Shown here: one piece after another, positions 63,877 to 64,000 of the stretch
How positions within the stretch are numbered: position 1 is the stretch's first letter
Layout: each line of letters opens with the position of its first letter
Assembly (NCBI RefSeq): GCF_029761915.1
Contig: NZ_CP121695.1
Coordinates: 8,461,501 to 8,525,500 of the forward strand
Direction: 5' to 3'
Length of the DNA: 64,000 nucleotides
Source of the DNA: Bradyrhizobium sp. CB1650
GTDB lineage: Bacteria; Pseudomonadota; Alphaproteobacteria; Rhizobiales; Xanthobacteraceae
Made by a program: the position numbers and the translations under genes
Notes under the pieces: generated by a model
What the model was told of the DNA's origin: nothing
Databases searched by the model: none
What the model saw: only the letters and a program-made list of their open reading frames with translations

Positions 63877-64000
63877 GTCGAGCACGCAGGCACACCGCCG
63901 CCTATACCCGGCGTCTAACTGGTTCTCAATCTCTAGCGCCAATTATACTTCGGTGAACTGAACACTGTCTCTTGCGCAGACAGCACCGAATGAGGCCCTC

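Overview
The window looks like a chromosomal accessory region of a high-GC alphaproteobacterium, most probably Bradyrhizobium or a close relative (Nitrobacteraceae). This rests on recognised protein families: Ku with several stand-alone ATP-dependent DNA ligases, DUF3606, CsbD, DUF892 and PRC-barrel stress proteins, a ROSE-type RNA thermometer on a small heat-shock gene, many short Bradyrhizobium-type unknowns, and a complete alternative complex III plus cytochrome oxidase cluster. No search was run, so the genus is an inference.

Layout. 0-9.5 kb: DNA repair and stress genes (DUF3606, DNA ligase, coiled-coil protein, second ligase, RNase HII, Ku), interrupted by a complete IS21-family element. 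9.7-15.1 kb: an AT-richer island with a TPR protein, an unknown gene and a 1121-residue cyclase/ATPase/TPR protein. 15.5-21 kb: decayed ligase and plasmid- or prophage-type debris (serine recombinases, RepA-like fragment, iteron-like repeats, a 116-bp repeat). 21-32 kb: small stress and membrane proteins, hsp20, a second coiled-coil/ligase pair, topoisomerase IB, an SDR enzyme and several secreted small proteins. 32-37 kb: PRC-barrel protein, glycosyltransferase, pyrophosphatase, DUF892 protein and a broken csbD. 37-42 kb: an insertion sequence and a graveyard of truncated genes (IS21 istA, arylsulfatase, recombinase, exonuclease, methyltransferase, kup), with one intact phasin gene. 42.4-54.2 kb: a respiratory cluster (SCO protein, actABCDEF on the minus strand, caa3-type oxidase genes on the plus strand). 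54.2-58 kb: a three-gene gluconate-dehydrogenase-like operon. 58-64 kb: DUF4142 protein, a broken SDR copy, truncated metabolic genes and an IS110-family element.

Main observation. Many genes, in both the small-protein regions and the respiratory cluster, are preceded at a suitable distance by GGAAC-N16/17-CGTT or one- to two-base variants, the recognised promoter form of the alphaproteobacterial general stress response sigma factor EcfG. About 17 such sites were found by eye. They lie before DUF3606, ligase, PRC-barrel, DUF892, phasin, secreted small proteins, the SCO gene, the complex III and oxidase operons (back to back), the gluconate dehydrogenase operon and DUF4142. My reading is that the window is largely an EcfG stress regulon island joining DNA end repair, envelope proteins and a dedicated quinol/sugar-acid to oxygen respiratory branch.

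Decay is heavy: more than a dozen genes carry single frameshifts, nonsense codons (three are TGG to TGA) or truncations, and several modules are present as an intact copy plus a decayed copy. No tRNA, rRNA or CRISPR array was seen.
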